Source: Clitopilus passeckerianus (Eukaryota; Basidiomycota; Agaricomycetes; Agaricales; Entolomataceae). From it: 64,000 nt of DNA. The position numbers and the translations under genes were made by a program. The DNA is taken from the NCBI GenBank assembly GCA_944990035.1, contig CALYLX010000149.1:186001-250000 (forward strand), written 5' to 3'. This document shows positions 12,376 through 24,814 of the stretch, piece after piece (within the stretch, counting starts at the first letter, position 1; each line of letters begins with the position of its first letter). Below the pieces are notes generated by a model, which was not told the DNA's origin, did not search any database, and worked only from the letters and a program-made list of their open reading frames with translations.

Positions 12376-12707
12376 GCTTGGATCGCTAGGAGGTTCTACG
12401 GGAGTTTGCAATTCGTGAGGGCCGTTTTTCCCGACGCAATCGGCAATTAGCGTCAACGAGTTCGTGCACCTGCCGATAAGATGGCTCTTCCGAGATCTTA
12501 CCTGTACTTGCAGCATCAATCAAAGAAGGAATGTTTTGCTGATGGATTCTTAGATTCTCCAATACTATTTTTTCTATCACTGCCTTTACCAACGGCTTCC
12601 AGAGGCCCAGAGTGCCGGCATGTATCTACTGGCATCAATGGGCATACGAGTGCTTATAACGGCCGTGAGGTTATTTTTCGCCCGTTCGATGCTCCACCCT
12701 AGCTCAC

Positions 12708-14375
12708 ATGGAGGTGCAGACAGCTCATGATCTAGAGCGCTCGGTGACCCTACTCAATGTGGTGAAGGTAGGTATCATCGATCTCAGACATAATTACCAC
12801 TAACGGTATACTTCTAGCAAGTTAAAGGTAATGGATTTGATAACGAATCCGGTGCAGTTATACGTTGCTAAACATTCACCAAGTCGCTAGCGTGGTTATT
12901 TTGGTGTGCCTACTGAATCAAAGTCGTGTGATAGACAGTTGACCGGGCCTAGTTATACGACTACACCCTTACTCTGGAAGCCGAGGTCAGTTTTATTCGT
13001 GTAATTCGATACGAAACTGGACGCCTGATCGGAAGCTACGACAGGTGAAGTTCATCTGGAAGTCGAAATGGAGCGTTGGCAAGGCCCTTTTCCTCTTCGT
13101 TCGGTATCTTGCCATTATTTGTGCTCCTTTGGTAATCTACTGTACGTGGTTCGACCCAGCCAGCTTTACTTCACCAATGACCCTCATTAGATCTCTTTGT
13201 CTCGGATCTCTCGCCAAAGGTATGCCTCTCTTTCATCAAATGCCGCCTTGTAATACTGATTCAACGCAGGCGTGCCATGGCCTCTATTCCGCTGGAACTT
13301 GTACATCTTCCCGCTTTCTATGCTTCAAGTCATTTTAACCGTAATCAGGGCTATTCACCATCGAGATTGGCGGGGCCGAATGTGCGTGGGGTTACGCCTT
13401 CTTATTCATACGCTTGACCCTCAGTCCTACCAGCAATTCTCGTCATGCGAACGTACGCTCTATCCGGAAACAACCGGCGGATACTAATATTTCTATTTGG
13501 CTTACAGTTTGTGAGTGGCCACACTTCTTATCAAACTCAGTTTTATATGTTAATTATAGGCGGTTTTTGGCCCTGGCATATGGGTCGTTAACAAGTCTCT
13601 GGACTCGTTTCAATGTAGGTTATTTTCTTGATTTATCAACTTCTGGCCCTTACGTGCTTCTTAGACGGCGATCCCCCATACAAGTCCATCTCTGGATGCT
13701 ACGCAACGGATCACAGCCCGTTTGTTCGTTACGGATTTGCCGTTGTGGTCGCGGAAGAGTTTAGTATGTTTGTATACGCCACCCATTTCCTGTTTCTAAC
13801 AAAGAATAGTTATCATGCTCTTGACGCTCTGGTTCGGGGTGACGAGGTTCAGACATTCTAACAATCATCTGGTGGCAACCTTGTATAGGGATGGCATTTC
13901 ATACTTTGTTTACCTCGCATGTGAGTTGTTCGATCTCAAATGAAAGAAGCCTGCTTCAACTGACACGTTCAGTAATCTCGCTCATAAACCTCCTCGTCTT
14001 TTTCGTTGGACCAGTGAGTTTGGGCTCGCTTCATCTTATAACCTTCCTGGCTGACTCGTGACAGCGAGACCTGTGGGAGCTTCTTACGACGTACGCTCAT
14101 CTAAACAGATCCTCATGCTCTGAACCGCACTGATACATCCATCTTCATGCAGGTTCCAGCCGATTATGCACTCGGTTCTATCCTGTCGCATAATGCTTCA
14201 TGTTCGCAGTGCAGCAAGCATAAACCAAGTCAGTTATCTGAGTGGGCCGATCTCAGCTTTACGATTTGATCGGCCCCAGAATCATCGCGCGATCGGGTCC
14301 CTTTGGCAGCGTACTGCAAATTCAATACTGTCTCCGCAAACTTGGTCGATTGAGGAGACCCTTGCCGATAGATAG
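12708..14375 (+). CDS. DUF6533 seven-transmembrane-type protein
   Basis: Fifteen exons (12708-12767, 12818-12827, 12884-12903, 12953-12985, 13045-13141, 13191-13219, 13270-13300, 13349-13381, 13425-13510, 13560-13614, 13665-13763, 13810-13920, 13973-14013, 14065-14090, 14153-14375) join to 317 aa without a stop. The N-terminal DUF6533 signature is clear: LLYDYTLTLEAEVKFIW, then KSKWSVGKALFLFVRYLA. Further hydrophobic segments follow (ILVMRTYALSGNNRRILIFL; FAVVVAEEFIIMLLTLWF; FVYLAFISLINLLVFFVG), as does the family's FQPIMHSVLSCRIMLHVR end. The protein is probably an integral membrane protein; its function is unknown. Exon 2 is only 10 nt and is needed to keep frame. The gene is intact although it sits inside decayed DNA. 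Confidence 0.85.
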
Positions 14376-14569
14376 AAAAGCTATCATAATATCACGGAAC
14401 GTCTGTATGATAGCATAAGTCAATGGAGACGGACTGGACAGGCCGCCATGGGTCAGCTGTATGAATCAACTTCACGTCACGTTCATCTTTGAAAGGAAGG
14501 TTTTGGGGAGATATTCGTGTCATTTGATGAAGATAAATATAGCGTATATATTTGGAACGTGGACTTTAG

Positions 14570-14960
14570 TGATAAGAACGTGTCGGACTCTGTACCAACC
14601 AACGAGATAGGTTTGTCCATATTCATCACCTGTCAACTTCGACAGACTCGACACCAGCCCGCCACCTAATCCCCACCACCAATCCTCCAGAATGAGCCCT
14701 GAATATCAATATCCACGCACATTGTCGCCGCAGGGCCAAATTGACTCGCCGCCCAAACCATCTCCTAGAGTTTGTTCGGGCATACGGCGCGGGAAACTCG
14801 CAACACTTCTGGTGCTTGAGGGCGTCGAGGGATTTGAAGTTTCCAACAGGAAGACACGCGTCAGAGGGTTGGGGGTGTCGATAGCAGCGACAACGGAATA
14901 GCAGCTGGTGGGAATGCAAACTCGCGATTGCCTGCCCCAAGTTCTAGGGGGAGCTTCGGG
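14570..14960 (-). pseudogene. decayed sequence unit A, copy 2
   Basis: Partner of 5880-6180. The shared landmarks are GTGTCGGACTC, CCTAGAGTTTGTTCGG and GGAATGCAAACTCGCG. Just beyond it (about 15010-15200, minus strand) is a hydrophobic coding-like stretch (MFQIPAGIQALLYLRPCALL). That may mean the ancestral gene encoded a membrane protein. No intact frame remains. Confidence 0.35.
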
Positions 14961-15199
14961 GAGCATCAAGGAGTCAGGATTTCGGAGACGTCAATGGAAG
15001 TATCGCGGATGTACTCCAAGCAACCATTTCCCCGGTCGAAAATAACCACGAATGCCAATGTACAGAGGCGTAGGATCAACAGGGCACATGGCCTGAGATA
15101 AAGAAGAGCCTGGATGCCGGCCGGAATCTGGAACATCCAGTGTCCAATCTCAGTCCAGAGACGTAGGCGATGTCGTAGCTGTAGGCAGCATAGTGATTG

Positions 15200-16300
15200 G
15201 ACTAGTCAGCTGTCACCATTACGTTGCCGAAAAAAAGTCGGGCAAGGAGACCAACCTCCTGCCATGAACGTCGGTGGAGGAGGATACCTGCAGGGAGTCG
15301 CGCCAGGAGGTCCTTACGATTGTCTTCGTCGGTAGCTCCACTTTCACGATAAGCAACCTCTGGGCTCCATTCGTTTCAGCCACCCCATGCAGCTTATACG
15401 ATCGATATTTCCCTTCCCGAAATATTGGAGAGGCTGGATGTGAGCTGAGACTGGGAAAGGGGCGTGTCTGAGATGGGTCGGGACACAAGTGCACAGAGGT
15501 AAAGGAAGGTTGAGGGCAGAGCAGACGATCCGGAGGGCGGGGAGGGAGGACTTTCTGCTTTTCTTCGTCAACATTGGGAGTGCTTGGGTAGAGTCTCCAT
15601 CCGGGATCATTATCTCCTTCTCCTCTCGCTTGTCCTCCCCCCTTTCGTCATGGCTCCCAGCTCCATCCCTAGGATTCACAATCTTAGTGTCGGCCACGGA
15701 CAAAGTGATGGAATCTTGAGGCGACCATTGTGTTGGTCACGTGACAGGGAAGGAAAGGCGAGATTGAATTGCAAAGAGTGGGGATAATGGGTGACAAGGC
15801 AGAATGGTCGTGGGTTATTGATATGCGTGAGGAGGGTACTATTTCACGAGAAGTGGACGTGCAGTCGATGAGCGGGGAAAGGGAAGCTGACGTGAGGTAT
15901 CCGGGATCTCTGGGGGTTGTGTCGATTTCCCAACTGTAGACGAATGTAGCCTGATTGGTGCAACTCGAAGTGGGGAGGAGTAGAGACAGCGAGGAATCTT
16001 CTGTAGACCGAAACCCGCTGTCAACGGGTGCCATAAATGTATGGCGTTGCTGCACGACATTTGCTCCTATATCTGGTTCGGCGCACTTATTTGTCGCCTT
16101 CGACCTCCCTGTCCTTGAATCATCATCCCATACGCCTTCTGTAGCTTTTGTTCCGTGAGTGATGTAGTAGTCGCTTGCACGGGGAGGAACGATACGGCGA
16201 GGCGGGGAAAGGCAAGATGGGAGGGAGGCGTAAGTGCGAGAATGGTGCATGATCTTGGTGTACAAGACGACGGCATCCATTCTTCAAGAACTTCATGGCG
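15200..16300 (-). pseudogene. further decayed copies of unit B segments
   Basis: 15740-15870 and about 16190-16260 repeat the GGGGAAAG...GGCAGAATGGTCGTGG-type block of 12290-12370. Minus-strand open frames of up to 198 codons exist but are Ser/Pro-rich and show no domain. Confidence 0.3.
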
Positions 16301-16557
16301 ACACCGGAGCACCGGTGGGTGAACAGGTCCAAGAGTTGGTTCTCACAGTCGTGAATGTCGGTGGGAGCCAAGAAGGGAGAATACCTGACAGGCTTTATCT
16401 GCGGTAGTCTCGAGGTCAGGAGATGGTCTTTGCACCCAGCTTGGGGACCCTCCTCCAATAAGGGGTTCATCGCAGCCAGCTTCGCCGTCTCCTGTGGGTT
16501 CAGCTTAGTTGCACCTGGCCTCGGCCAGGTCGTCAGCCTGTCGCCGGACCTCGAAGG

Positions 16558-16581
16558 CTTCTTCTTCTTCTTCTTCTTCTT
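16558..16581. repeat. (CTT)8 microsatellite
   Basis: Eight uninterrupted CTT units. The overlapping minus-strand frames are Lys- or Glu-rich only because of this repeat. Confidence 0.9.
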
Positions 16582-16599
16582 GCTTTTCTTCATCAGGGC

Positions 16600-17534
16600 C
16601 AACAGCAACACCAGCTGTACCGTCTCGCCTTCCTTGCACGGCAAATGATATGGGATGGTGGATACTGGGAGGAGTACAGCGAGACAGGCGAATATGGTGC
16701 TTGAGACTTCTGCATTTCGCGTGACTTGTCAATGGGGCAGGTAGCTCTTCCGGAGGTTAAATGGCTTGACCGTGAAGCCAGTGTTGGCACCTTGAGAGAC
16801 AGGTCAACAACTCTGCAGTTCGAGAGATAACGGGTAAGCACCTTAGATGATTATTACATTGAAAAATTCTAACCCTAATGTGGGGAAGAATTCCTTGCCC
16901 TGATCACGAATGTTCGAAGATGGGCGAGCATGCACGGGATCAGGGACAGCCTAAGTCAGAGCAGAGATGGAGGCTTCAGGCTGCAACACCCCATGATGGT
17001 TTAGGTCGTATATGGTTCCCGGTCTGTAGAGTGAGGAGCGGCGGCTTGTGGTCACGGTTGTGCCAGAGGCTTCCACCTTCGCCAGCGGGCGTGCTGGTGA
17101 CTCCTCCCGCGAATCTCGTAGGTCAAGATGGATCTTTTCCCAAGCTGAAGGTGTTTAGAGTCGAGTTCGCCCCGCCATGTTCCTTTGAGGCAAAGGTACT
17201 GGATGTCCATGGTGATGGCAAATGGCAAGGCTGTTAGGTGCGCTGACATCCTGATTTGGGTGAAATTCCCAGGCGCGTGCCTGAACTTGCGATCGTCACC
17301 ACCACCACGACTGTCCCAAGAACTTGTAGCTTTTGATGCAAGTCGACATCAGGTGGTGTCTGGCGGCTATTTATCGCCATTCAATGTTCAATATTCAGCA
17401 CCCATGGCATCTCAGTATCAACTCGGGGGCAACGAGGGGCCGTGTCCTTGGCATATACGGCTACGACTATAAGATACCGTCTTCACCTCACTCTGGCGTT
17501 CCCTTCGGGTAACCTCACCACCTGCACGCACGGA
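16600..17534. other. no certain gene; may hold the 5' end of the next gene
   Basis: Scattered open frames without domains. A signal-peptide exon would be expected just before 17535 but I could not find one. Confidence 0.35.
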
Positions 17535-18776
17535 ATGGGCAGCTCTCCTTGCTCAATAGCCAACGTCTCGTGGAGCCCGCGCCAAATCCTTATTGACGAT
17601 ACCGATTCACGCATAACGTACAACGGAAACTGGACAGCTCTGAGGACTGGTGACCCGGAAGCAGGCTGGTGGGGGAACGATCTGTACAATCGGACGGCAC
17701 ACCAATCAAACCTGAGCCACGAGAGCTCAAGTCTGGGATTCAAATTTCGGGGTGAGTTGATTCCCTGGTTGCGGGAGAGTAAGGATTGATGAGGATGGTG
17801 GTCTATTCCAGGCACGGCTGTGAGCATAGCCGGTAACATAAGCTCGACCGCTCCCTCGACTGCTACCCCAACCATATCTTGTCTTATCGATGGAAACCAG
17901 AAGGCAAACAGTGTCTCTGGGGAGCAGCTTCTTTGCGGATCAGAAGGTTTAGATGATGGCGATCACGACGTCGTCTTCACTGCCAGCGCCCCGGGCAATC
18001 CTTCGTCTCTTGTGTTATCCGTCACTAGTATTCAATACACTCCTTCGGCTGGTCAACAACTCAATACCTCGGACGTCTCTATCATTGACGCCTGTGACCC
18101 TTCTATCGACTATAAAGGCGGTGCAAATGCTTGGACCATTATCGATACACCGAAGAATCACAGTATCCTAAACGATACGGCACCTGTTGGTTTCAAGACG
18201 AGATACAAGGGTATCAGCACCAACGTCTACGGGGCACAGTTGTCCTATACATTCACAGGTATACACGTTACCCTTCAATCGTGACCTCATACTCACGTTC
18301 AAGTTTCCCTAGGGAGGAATTTCGAATGGATAGCTGCTTATCCAGGCACTCAGGACGGTGGCAGCGCAACCAAACTCAAATCAGCTAGTGCAGAGTTTAC
18401 TCTGTACACCGCAGGAAAGATAGAATCCATATTCACAGCATATCTATCGACCAATCAAACAAACCTTACGGAATACGATGGACAACTCTTTGGTATCTAT
18501 GGCATCTTAACCGATGGAGAACATACGCTTGTCGCGACCTATAAGGGCGGCCCTGGTCAGGTGCCGCTGACATTTTCGTATCTGAATGCCCCTACTGGTC
18601 CGCTAAGCACCTCGCACTCCCGATCTCACGTTGGTGCTATCGTCGGTGGTGTCGTGGGTGGTGTTGTTGGTTTGGCGGTGCTCGTGGGTCTTGCGTGGTT
18701 TCTGTACGTACGTAGGAAAACAACTAAGGCATTTACTTGGAGGCCAGTTTTAGGGGGTTTGGAGTCGAAAGGATAA
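17535..18776 (+). CDS. single-pass membrane protein with N-glycosylated ectodomain
   Basis: Exons 17535-17751, 17812-18258 and 18313-18776 join to about 375 aa; the third exon could instead start at 18304, also in frame. The ectodomain is rich in N-glycosylation sequons (NWT, NRT, NLS, NTS, NHS, NQT, NLT). It contains the IDDTDSRITYNGNW-type opening seen in many mushroom beta-sandwich surface proteins and a repeated Thr/Ser-rich beta pattern. Near the C terminus is a Gly/Val-rich helix (GAIVGGVVGGVVGLAVLVGL) and a short basic tail (RRK). No signal peptide is visible. The open frame extends back to about 17442 without an ATG, so the true first exon is probably missing from my model or lost. 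Function is unknown. Confidence 0.6.
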
Positions 18777-18970
18777 GAATAATAGATATATGTACGTGTA
18801 CTACACACTGTCCTTCAATTGTCAAGACGCGTCCTCGTATTTCATGTCTCCTTTCTGCCTCTAGTGTAGTTGCTAATTCTCAATTCGTGAAATCAATAGT
18901 CCACTTATCCAATTGAAAGCACCGACTACGCGATGGTACGTAAGTGCGCGAGTAACATTCAACAGATATA

Positions 18971-19671
18971 TTAGTCTATAATTCTCCAGTATTCCTTGCC
19001 ACCCTTAAACTCGAGCGTGACCTCATTCGAGCTATCGAAGTCGAACTGGAAACCTGGCCAATCACATGTCCGAAACTTAGTGCCCAATTTCAAATGCTGG
19101 GTCCAAAAGACCGTGAACTTCTTGAGAGGGCGGAGTTTCTTGTTCTGATTCAAGCCGACTCTCCAAGAGACGTAGAAGGTGGCGTAAGAGCGAATGCTGG
19201 CATCGTAGCCCTTGACACCGACGCAGACCCATTCGTTCCATTCGTTCGTTACGGTGAAGGGCTGTCCCGGTCTAGTTACACCCCAGACCATGTCGTCAAC
19301 GCCATATTTACCGGGCCCAAATATGACCCGCTGTCCTTCTTCGACCTTGCGAACTCTGGTCCAAGCTACCATCTCCCGGCCCTCCTATAGAAGTTGTACA
19401 ACTTAGCCGAGAGAGTAAGTGAGCCGAATATGTGGATACCCACCGTGTTGTTGATAGTTTCGAAGGTCTCGTACTTGTTTTGCCACTCCAAGCTCATGTT
19501 GAGGTCAAGGTCCTTGGCCTGTATCATGGCAAAGACCACATTTCCTCGCTTCTCTGTGCCGTCATCTTCAATGTCCCTGGCAAAGCCGATGCTGAACCCC
19601 TCCTCTTTACAAAACTTCAACTGTTCGGGACGAATGAGGACTTTGAGTTTAAGGGTATCTGAATCGGCCAT
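18971..19671 (-). CDS. conserved soluble protein, paralog 1 (family not recognised)
   Basis: Exon 19444-19671 (76 codons) and exon 18971-19384 (138 codons) are split by a 59-nt phase-0 intron; the product is 213 aa. It starts MADSDTLKLKVLIRPEQL, has no signal peptide or membrane helix, and is predicted beta-rich from its alternating pattern. It shares blocks with the protein at 32144-32835: GTEKRGNVVFAM/GTEKKGNVVFSM; PGQPFTVTNEW/PGTPFSVRNGW; GYDASIRSYATFYVS/NYDATTGSYATIFIS; a C-terminal EVTLEFK/EITLEYK. The intron position is the same in both. I think it belongs to a family of small cytoplasmic basidiomycete proteins, but I cannot name it. Confidence 0.7.
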
Positions 19672-20039
19672 GACGATGATGATCTATAGTAAAGACCAAA
19701 ACTGAGTCCTAATCTAACAAATGGAAGAGAAGGAGGATGGATACAATGTGTGGAATATGTGAACGAGAGTAGAGGTGTCGCCCTCCCAAACCGTCCTCAG
19801 AAGGCGCCAGGTTTTTATGGCTTTTCGAGGCTCAAATCTTCCCATATTCGTCAACTTGTTCAACCGGTCTGTTCGGGCCGTCACAGCGACCAACGCATGC
19901 ACCTGACTGTGCAGATGAGCGGTGGCGTTGATTATCGGAATACCAGCTTGTCAAAAAGGATAAGTTCCATTCGAGCTGTCGAAAAATTTATTCTGCTCCA
20001 CTGAGTTTTCATTAGAGTGTATTCGCAATTGGATGACTT

Positions 20040-20170
20040 CCGGTATGATCAAATGGACGATATTGGAGTCGAGATGGGCTCGAGTTGGTGCAGGAAGAAA
20101 AGTAGTGGTCGTGCCATTGCGTTGCCCAAGAAAGGCATGTCGGATCGTTCCGAATCCCGAGCCGATGGGC
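20040..20170 (-). repeat. dispersed repeat R, partial copy 1
   Basis: It shares CAGGAAGAAAAG and TTCCGAATCCCGAGCCGA with copies near 36.5, 44.2 and 46.9 kb. The minus-strand peptide GSGFGTIRHAFLG aligns with the others' GSGFGMI core. Confidence 0.5.
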
Positions 20171-20485
20171 CAATCCCAGCGTCTTGTCGTGGTCACTCAG
20201 GCTCGTTCGTTCTCTTCGTCAGTTAACTGGGCTCCTCGCTAGCACCGACTTACGGCTCTACGGATTGCGCACCAACCCTTCCCCGAGCTGGTGCATGCCC
20301 CAATTCAGCCAACGTCGATCTCGCAGCATTTTATTCTTACAACGAAACGCCAGACACTGGCGGGAACACCTTCTGATTGAGATAATACGTCATAAATGAA
20401 GAGTACTAGTACATAACGGGAGTAGCAGATCACATTGTATCTCGAATTGTCCGTGTGCTTGGTTGATTCCCCAATCCATCGCATC

Positions 20486-21599
20486 TCATGCTGGATTGTA
20501 TCTACCACAAGTCTCGGACCAAACGGAGTTCCCTCCCATCAAATCAATGAGAACCGCTGATACTTCGTCGATTCTACTCAAGTCCTTCTCCAACCCACTG
20601 TGACGGAGGCGTAACTCATCCAAGGCCTTGACATACCGCTCCTCCACCACCTTGATCTTGTCGATTAGCTCAGCATAGGCAGCCGCACGACTCATGTTCT
20701 TCTCGGCCATGAGGACTGCCACGGTATTGAACACCATATAACCGTGTTTCTTGCGGCCAGATGACTCGAGGTCCAGCAGTACGTCGGCTTCAACCTCGTA
20801 GGAGAAGAAGTCGTTGACGAGTGTTGCGTGTAAAAGGGTGATATTGACGAGGTCTCCAAGCCCTGAGGAGTCGGCGTTCGAAGGAATGATGCATCCGCGA
20901 GCCCATAGCAGGAGCTCGAGGGCAAGTCTGATTATGATGGAGGGAGCCTTGAGTATCTAGTCATTGGATTTTTTATAGACATTTACTTACCGGGCGCCAA
21001 CGTCATTGAACCGATACTTGACGAAACTGTCGAACCCTTGGGCAAACGCTTCGGCACGATCTTGCTTGGACCCGATGGCTGTAAAAAAGTGGCAAACCTG
21101 GGTCAAAATAGAGCGTCCAAGGTTCTTTAGATCATCTTCATCAACGTCAAGCAGCATATCACGCATGATAACCGCGATGTTCTCAATAGGGGTGAGATCC
21201 TTAGGAACAGGTGTGCCGGAGAAAATCTGCGCGAGTCGGACGAGGGACTGGCGAACCTTGCGGGAAAATTAATATATTTCACATATTCAAACCAATAAAA
21301 CTCACTTCTGAGGAGGACATCTGCTCGACCATATCATCCCAGAGAAAGAGCCACGAGAACCAGAGGCCAACCGCCTCAGTACGGTCGCTTCGCGCATCTC
21401 CAAGAATCATCAGGCCCCAGCCCTCGAGGTCTTTCGCAAGGTATCGCTGTCGCTCAGCTTCCCAGGACCAAGGCCACCGTTCGGACAAGTACCTCTGGAT
21501 ATTCGCGGTGATAACAACGCGTTTGGAATGTTCGTTCGCCGGAAAGTGAGAGACAAACTTGGGTCGTGAGCACAGAGCTCTGGATACGGTGGGAACCAT
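20486..21599 (-). CDS. sesquiterpene synthase (class I terpene cyclase) 1
   Basis: Exons 21306-21599, 20991-21256 and 20486-20927 join to 333 aa. The enzyme class ionises farnesyl diphosphate with three Mg2+ and cyclises it. The Asp-rich motif is DDMVE (residues 88-92). The NSE motif is NDFFSYEVE (225-233), fitting (N/D)DxxSxxxE. Near the end is WSETCGRY, matching the conserved Arg-Tyr signature. The start gives a normal N terminus with the RWPW block before the Asp-rich helix. Both intron positions match those in the synthases at 57738 and 62183: the first directly after the Asp-rich motif (phase 0), the second before the NSE region (phase 2). The product cannot be predicted. Confidence 0.9.
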
Positions 21600-24500
21600 T
21601 TCGATGGATGCAGGACACGCACGATAAGCTTGCGCCTTTTATTCCGGAACAGATGACCATTTCTTAACAGAGGCATAGTTCAGCGATAGTCGGCAGATCC
21701 TGTAGGCCTCTCGGTAACTCTTCATTCTGGTTAGCTCAGGGTTGCAGTGATACAAAGACGCACATGAACTAGGACTTGAAAAGATGCACTGGGAGAAAGT
21801 GACTCGTCGAGCACTAGGCGGCGCCCCAGGTTTGTTCCACCATCACTAGAAGAGCTATTCTTAGAGTCTGGAGAAAGGGAACAGGCATGGAGATACGACG
21901 AAAGGCTAAGGGCCCATGAATTCAGTTCAATATTGTGGAGGTTTATCCATTTGTAAGTGTCTGTATCCATTTAGGACGATGACACGGGAACATACCGCTA
22001 CTTGTAGGGGCATTCTTGCTGTATCCAGCACGAATGCATCCAGCAAGCACACACGATTGGTCCATGGATCACAAGGATGCTTCCAATACTCACTACTAGG
22101 TAGCCAATCCGTGCCACCGGTGGCGTCAAGGTCAGGCCCGAATCCCTAGCATATTGAAATCGCAGCGTCAATACGGTTTGTTGAAGCTCAGCATGGGTCC
22201 AGATTTACAAAGTTCCAGCTGTGTGTCTAAACGTGAAATAGATTCCGTGAATGGTCGAAATTTGGTTTCGCCGACGAAACAGAATCCGAAAGTTTGGTCT
22301 GGCGTCTGGGTTAGACGAAGTTATCAGCAGCAGTAGCCAGAGGTACGGAATGTAACATTTTCGGGATGCAGTGTCTTAAATTGATTAGTGGGAGAGTATC
22401 TGATCTGACCTAGCTTGGAGATGGGATCGCCTGTATATACAAGTATGGAAAGGCCTAGACCCTCCTTGATCTCTGGAGAAGTCGACACGCTGTTGTTCTG
22501 CAAATAGACGGAACCACCAGATGTCAATCAGGCGACCAACCTGGGCCTCTCAGCCACTGCAGATCCATATTCTGGGGAGACCCGACGAGAGGGCTAGCAA
22601 GTCCCGTCGCGCGAGGAGGGCACACAGCACAAGTCTAGGGTTTACTTTGCTTTGTACACACACCTGCCATTGTACTGAGGCTCGAAGGCGCCGCTATTCA
22701 ACTCCTTTCTCTTGTTCATCTAGACTTGAATTTACGCAAAGACAAATACCTACTTTGACGTCCGTAATTAGAGGAGGTGCAGACAACGATGGAGGACCAA
22801 TTGGGCCACTGAGCCCTAGCTGTAACCAGACGATCGTGAGTTCTAACAAAATGCAACCTTACGAGGAATGCACGACTTTTGGGGTGTTGGGTCCGCAAAC
22901 CCCTGTACCCCTGAGGCGTCAAAAGTCCGGCATTGAAGTGGGAGGTTGGGAATCGAAGATGGACTAGCCCATTTCTGACTCCCTGCTGGACAGGATAGTA
23001 GAAGATGGAGCGTAGTCATGCAAGCCCAAATTTCTATGTTCGGCAAGTAGAATGATCACATATTTGTTGCTCCCAAATGGTCAGCGTTCCGTCACCTGAT
23101 ACCAGGAGGGGCGGAATGGATAGGGCAAAAGAGCACTGGGGTATCGAAGGTAAGGGACAGTGTGAGGCAAACGGGTTCTGCAGCCCAAGCAAGGAGAAGT
23201 TGATTGAAGCTTCGGGCAACGCTGTCGCGTAGGCAACTCCACAAACAGAGAAAAGCGGGCGAGAGTGCGAGGGTATCCGAAAATGGGGTGATGTCGAATG
23301 CCGCAGAGGTTTCGTTCCCTTCAGCTCGATGGTGTATGGTTCCAAATGACATGGGTCGCGTTGAGGTAAACGCCTTCGCATGCTGCACGGTGACAGGTGT
23401 CATTTGGGGGGATTGAGCGAACCTGATAGTGAACCTGCAAGTAAATAATTAATTAGTTTCTTATCCGGCCCAACGGAAGTACGGGGAAGCAGAGAACGAG
23501 ATATAAAGGTGACAGAGACCGTCTTTAGCGGTTGAAGACAGCTAGCAGCTCTGGGGCGGTGCAGGCCCGAATGACACAGGACAGAAGAATACTGAGTGGA
23601 CAGAGATATGCACCTGTTTGTGAACCACCCCATGCCGAGTGGAAGAACACTTTCGGAGGGTCTGGGGGGAGCAATACCTTTCCTCCGATATCATTGTTCA
23701 TATGATGCTGCCATCAAACAACGTTTTGAAGGCTCGACACTACGCCAGTGGAGTCCAGGTAGTCGAGTGCGGAGTAGCTGCAGGACGAGCGGCGAGAGCA
23801 AGAAAATGATGGGCGCCAAAGCTCCAGTTGCATCTTTCGTGGGGCGGATCTTGTACCGTTATTCCACCGGTCTGCGCAGTCCTTGTTCCGGTTGAGATGC
23901 AAAAGCCCCAGACGAACTGCTAAGAAAAAATCCGCGAGGGCTGAGTGAGAAGCAGGAAAAAGAGGAGCAACCGACTTACGCTGACGAGATTCTAGGTAGA
24001 GGTGAGGGTATATTCCTAGAACATATAGCTTCCATATCCTAGGAGTATATCCGAAACTTCGATGGCAAAGGAAGCAACTTGCAAGAGAGAATTGTCGACA
24101 AGGCAGCTTGTACACCGGGTGGCCAATCAGAGGGCGAGGAATCTGCCGATGGCAAATGCCATGATTAAGGTTTGTATTTGCTCCTGCTTGGCTTCGGCAT
24201 CTTCCTTGCTGTCTTGAAGAAGTTGGCGAGTTCGCCAGACCCTAATAACTTACCAATACCAGACAGGAACGCGTACCGACTCGAGAGGGAAATTAGGTGC
24301 CGGATGATGGCCTTTTTGGCGCTTAGGCCAAGACTAGAGGAACGTGGCGAAGCAGAGGGGCTGAGCCGCTTTCAAACTCAAACGTTATATTTCGGGCTGA
24401 CTCTGGGATAATCGATAAAGTCTAAAACCAGCTTCGTCGACTTCAACCGCGGTGGCCCAGCTTGTTTCTCTCTCGCCAATTGACGTCATCCTTCACACCC

Positions 24501-24814
24501 ATTGACAAAGCCCAGCGTCGGCGGCATGCCTTGACTCCGAGGGCTGGAGGATCGCTATTTTGCCCGATGGCGGGCCGCCGGGCCTGCGGGAGCTGTGTAT
24601 GATTGGGTCATAAGAGCAAACCTGAGCTATTTCCCCGACTAAACATGATGGTTGTTCTCTGTACCAACAGTAAGTGCATTGATTCGGCGTTATGAGAATC
24701 TTGCGGGAGCGAAGTGTCGGGCTGGGAGCATATGGAGGCTAGAACGAGGATAGCCGGATGCATCGTGGTCCCGTGGAGGGTCGAAATAGACGTAGTTCAG
24801 GCAGACAGCGTGGG
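21600..24814. other. long stretch without a recognised gene
   Basis: There are several coding-like fragments. A minus-strand frame at 21731-21970 reads WINLHNIELNSWALSLS. A plus-strand frame at 22521-22967 lacks any domain. A minus-strand piece at 23034-23110 resembles one blade of a WD repeat (LLVSGDGTLTIWE). None can be joined into a gene. I see no repeat of note. Confidence 0.4.

Noticed and set aside
16123..16644. 173-codon minus-strand frame with a Lys-rich stretch
   Set aside because: The Lys run is a by-product of the (CTT)8 microsatellite, and the rest has no domain or splice support.
22521..22967. 148-codon plus-strand open frame
   Set aside because: Arg-rich with no motif, no splice context and no homologous copy in the window; likely a chance frame.
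23034..23381. WD40-like peptide (LLVSGDGTLTIWE)
   Set aside because: Only one weak blade is visible and it does not join to further repeats in any frame.
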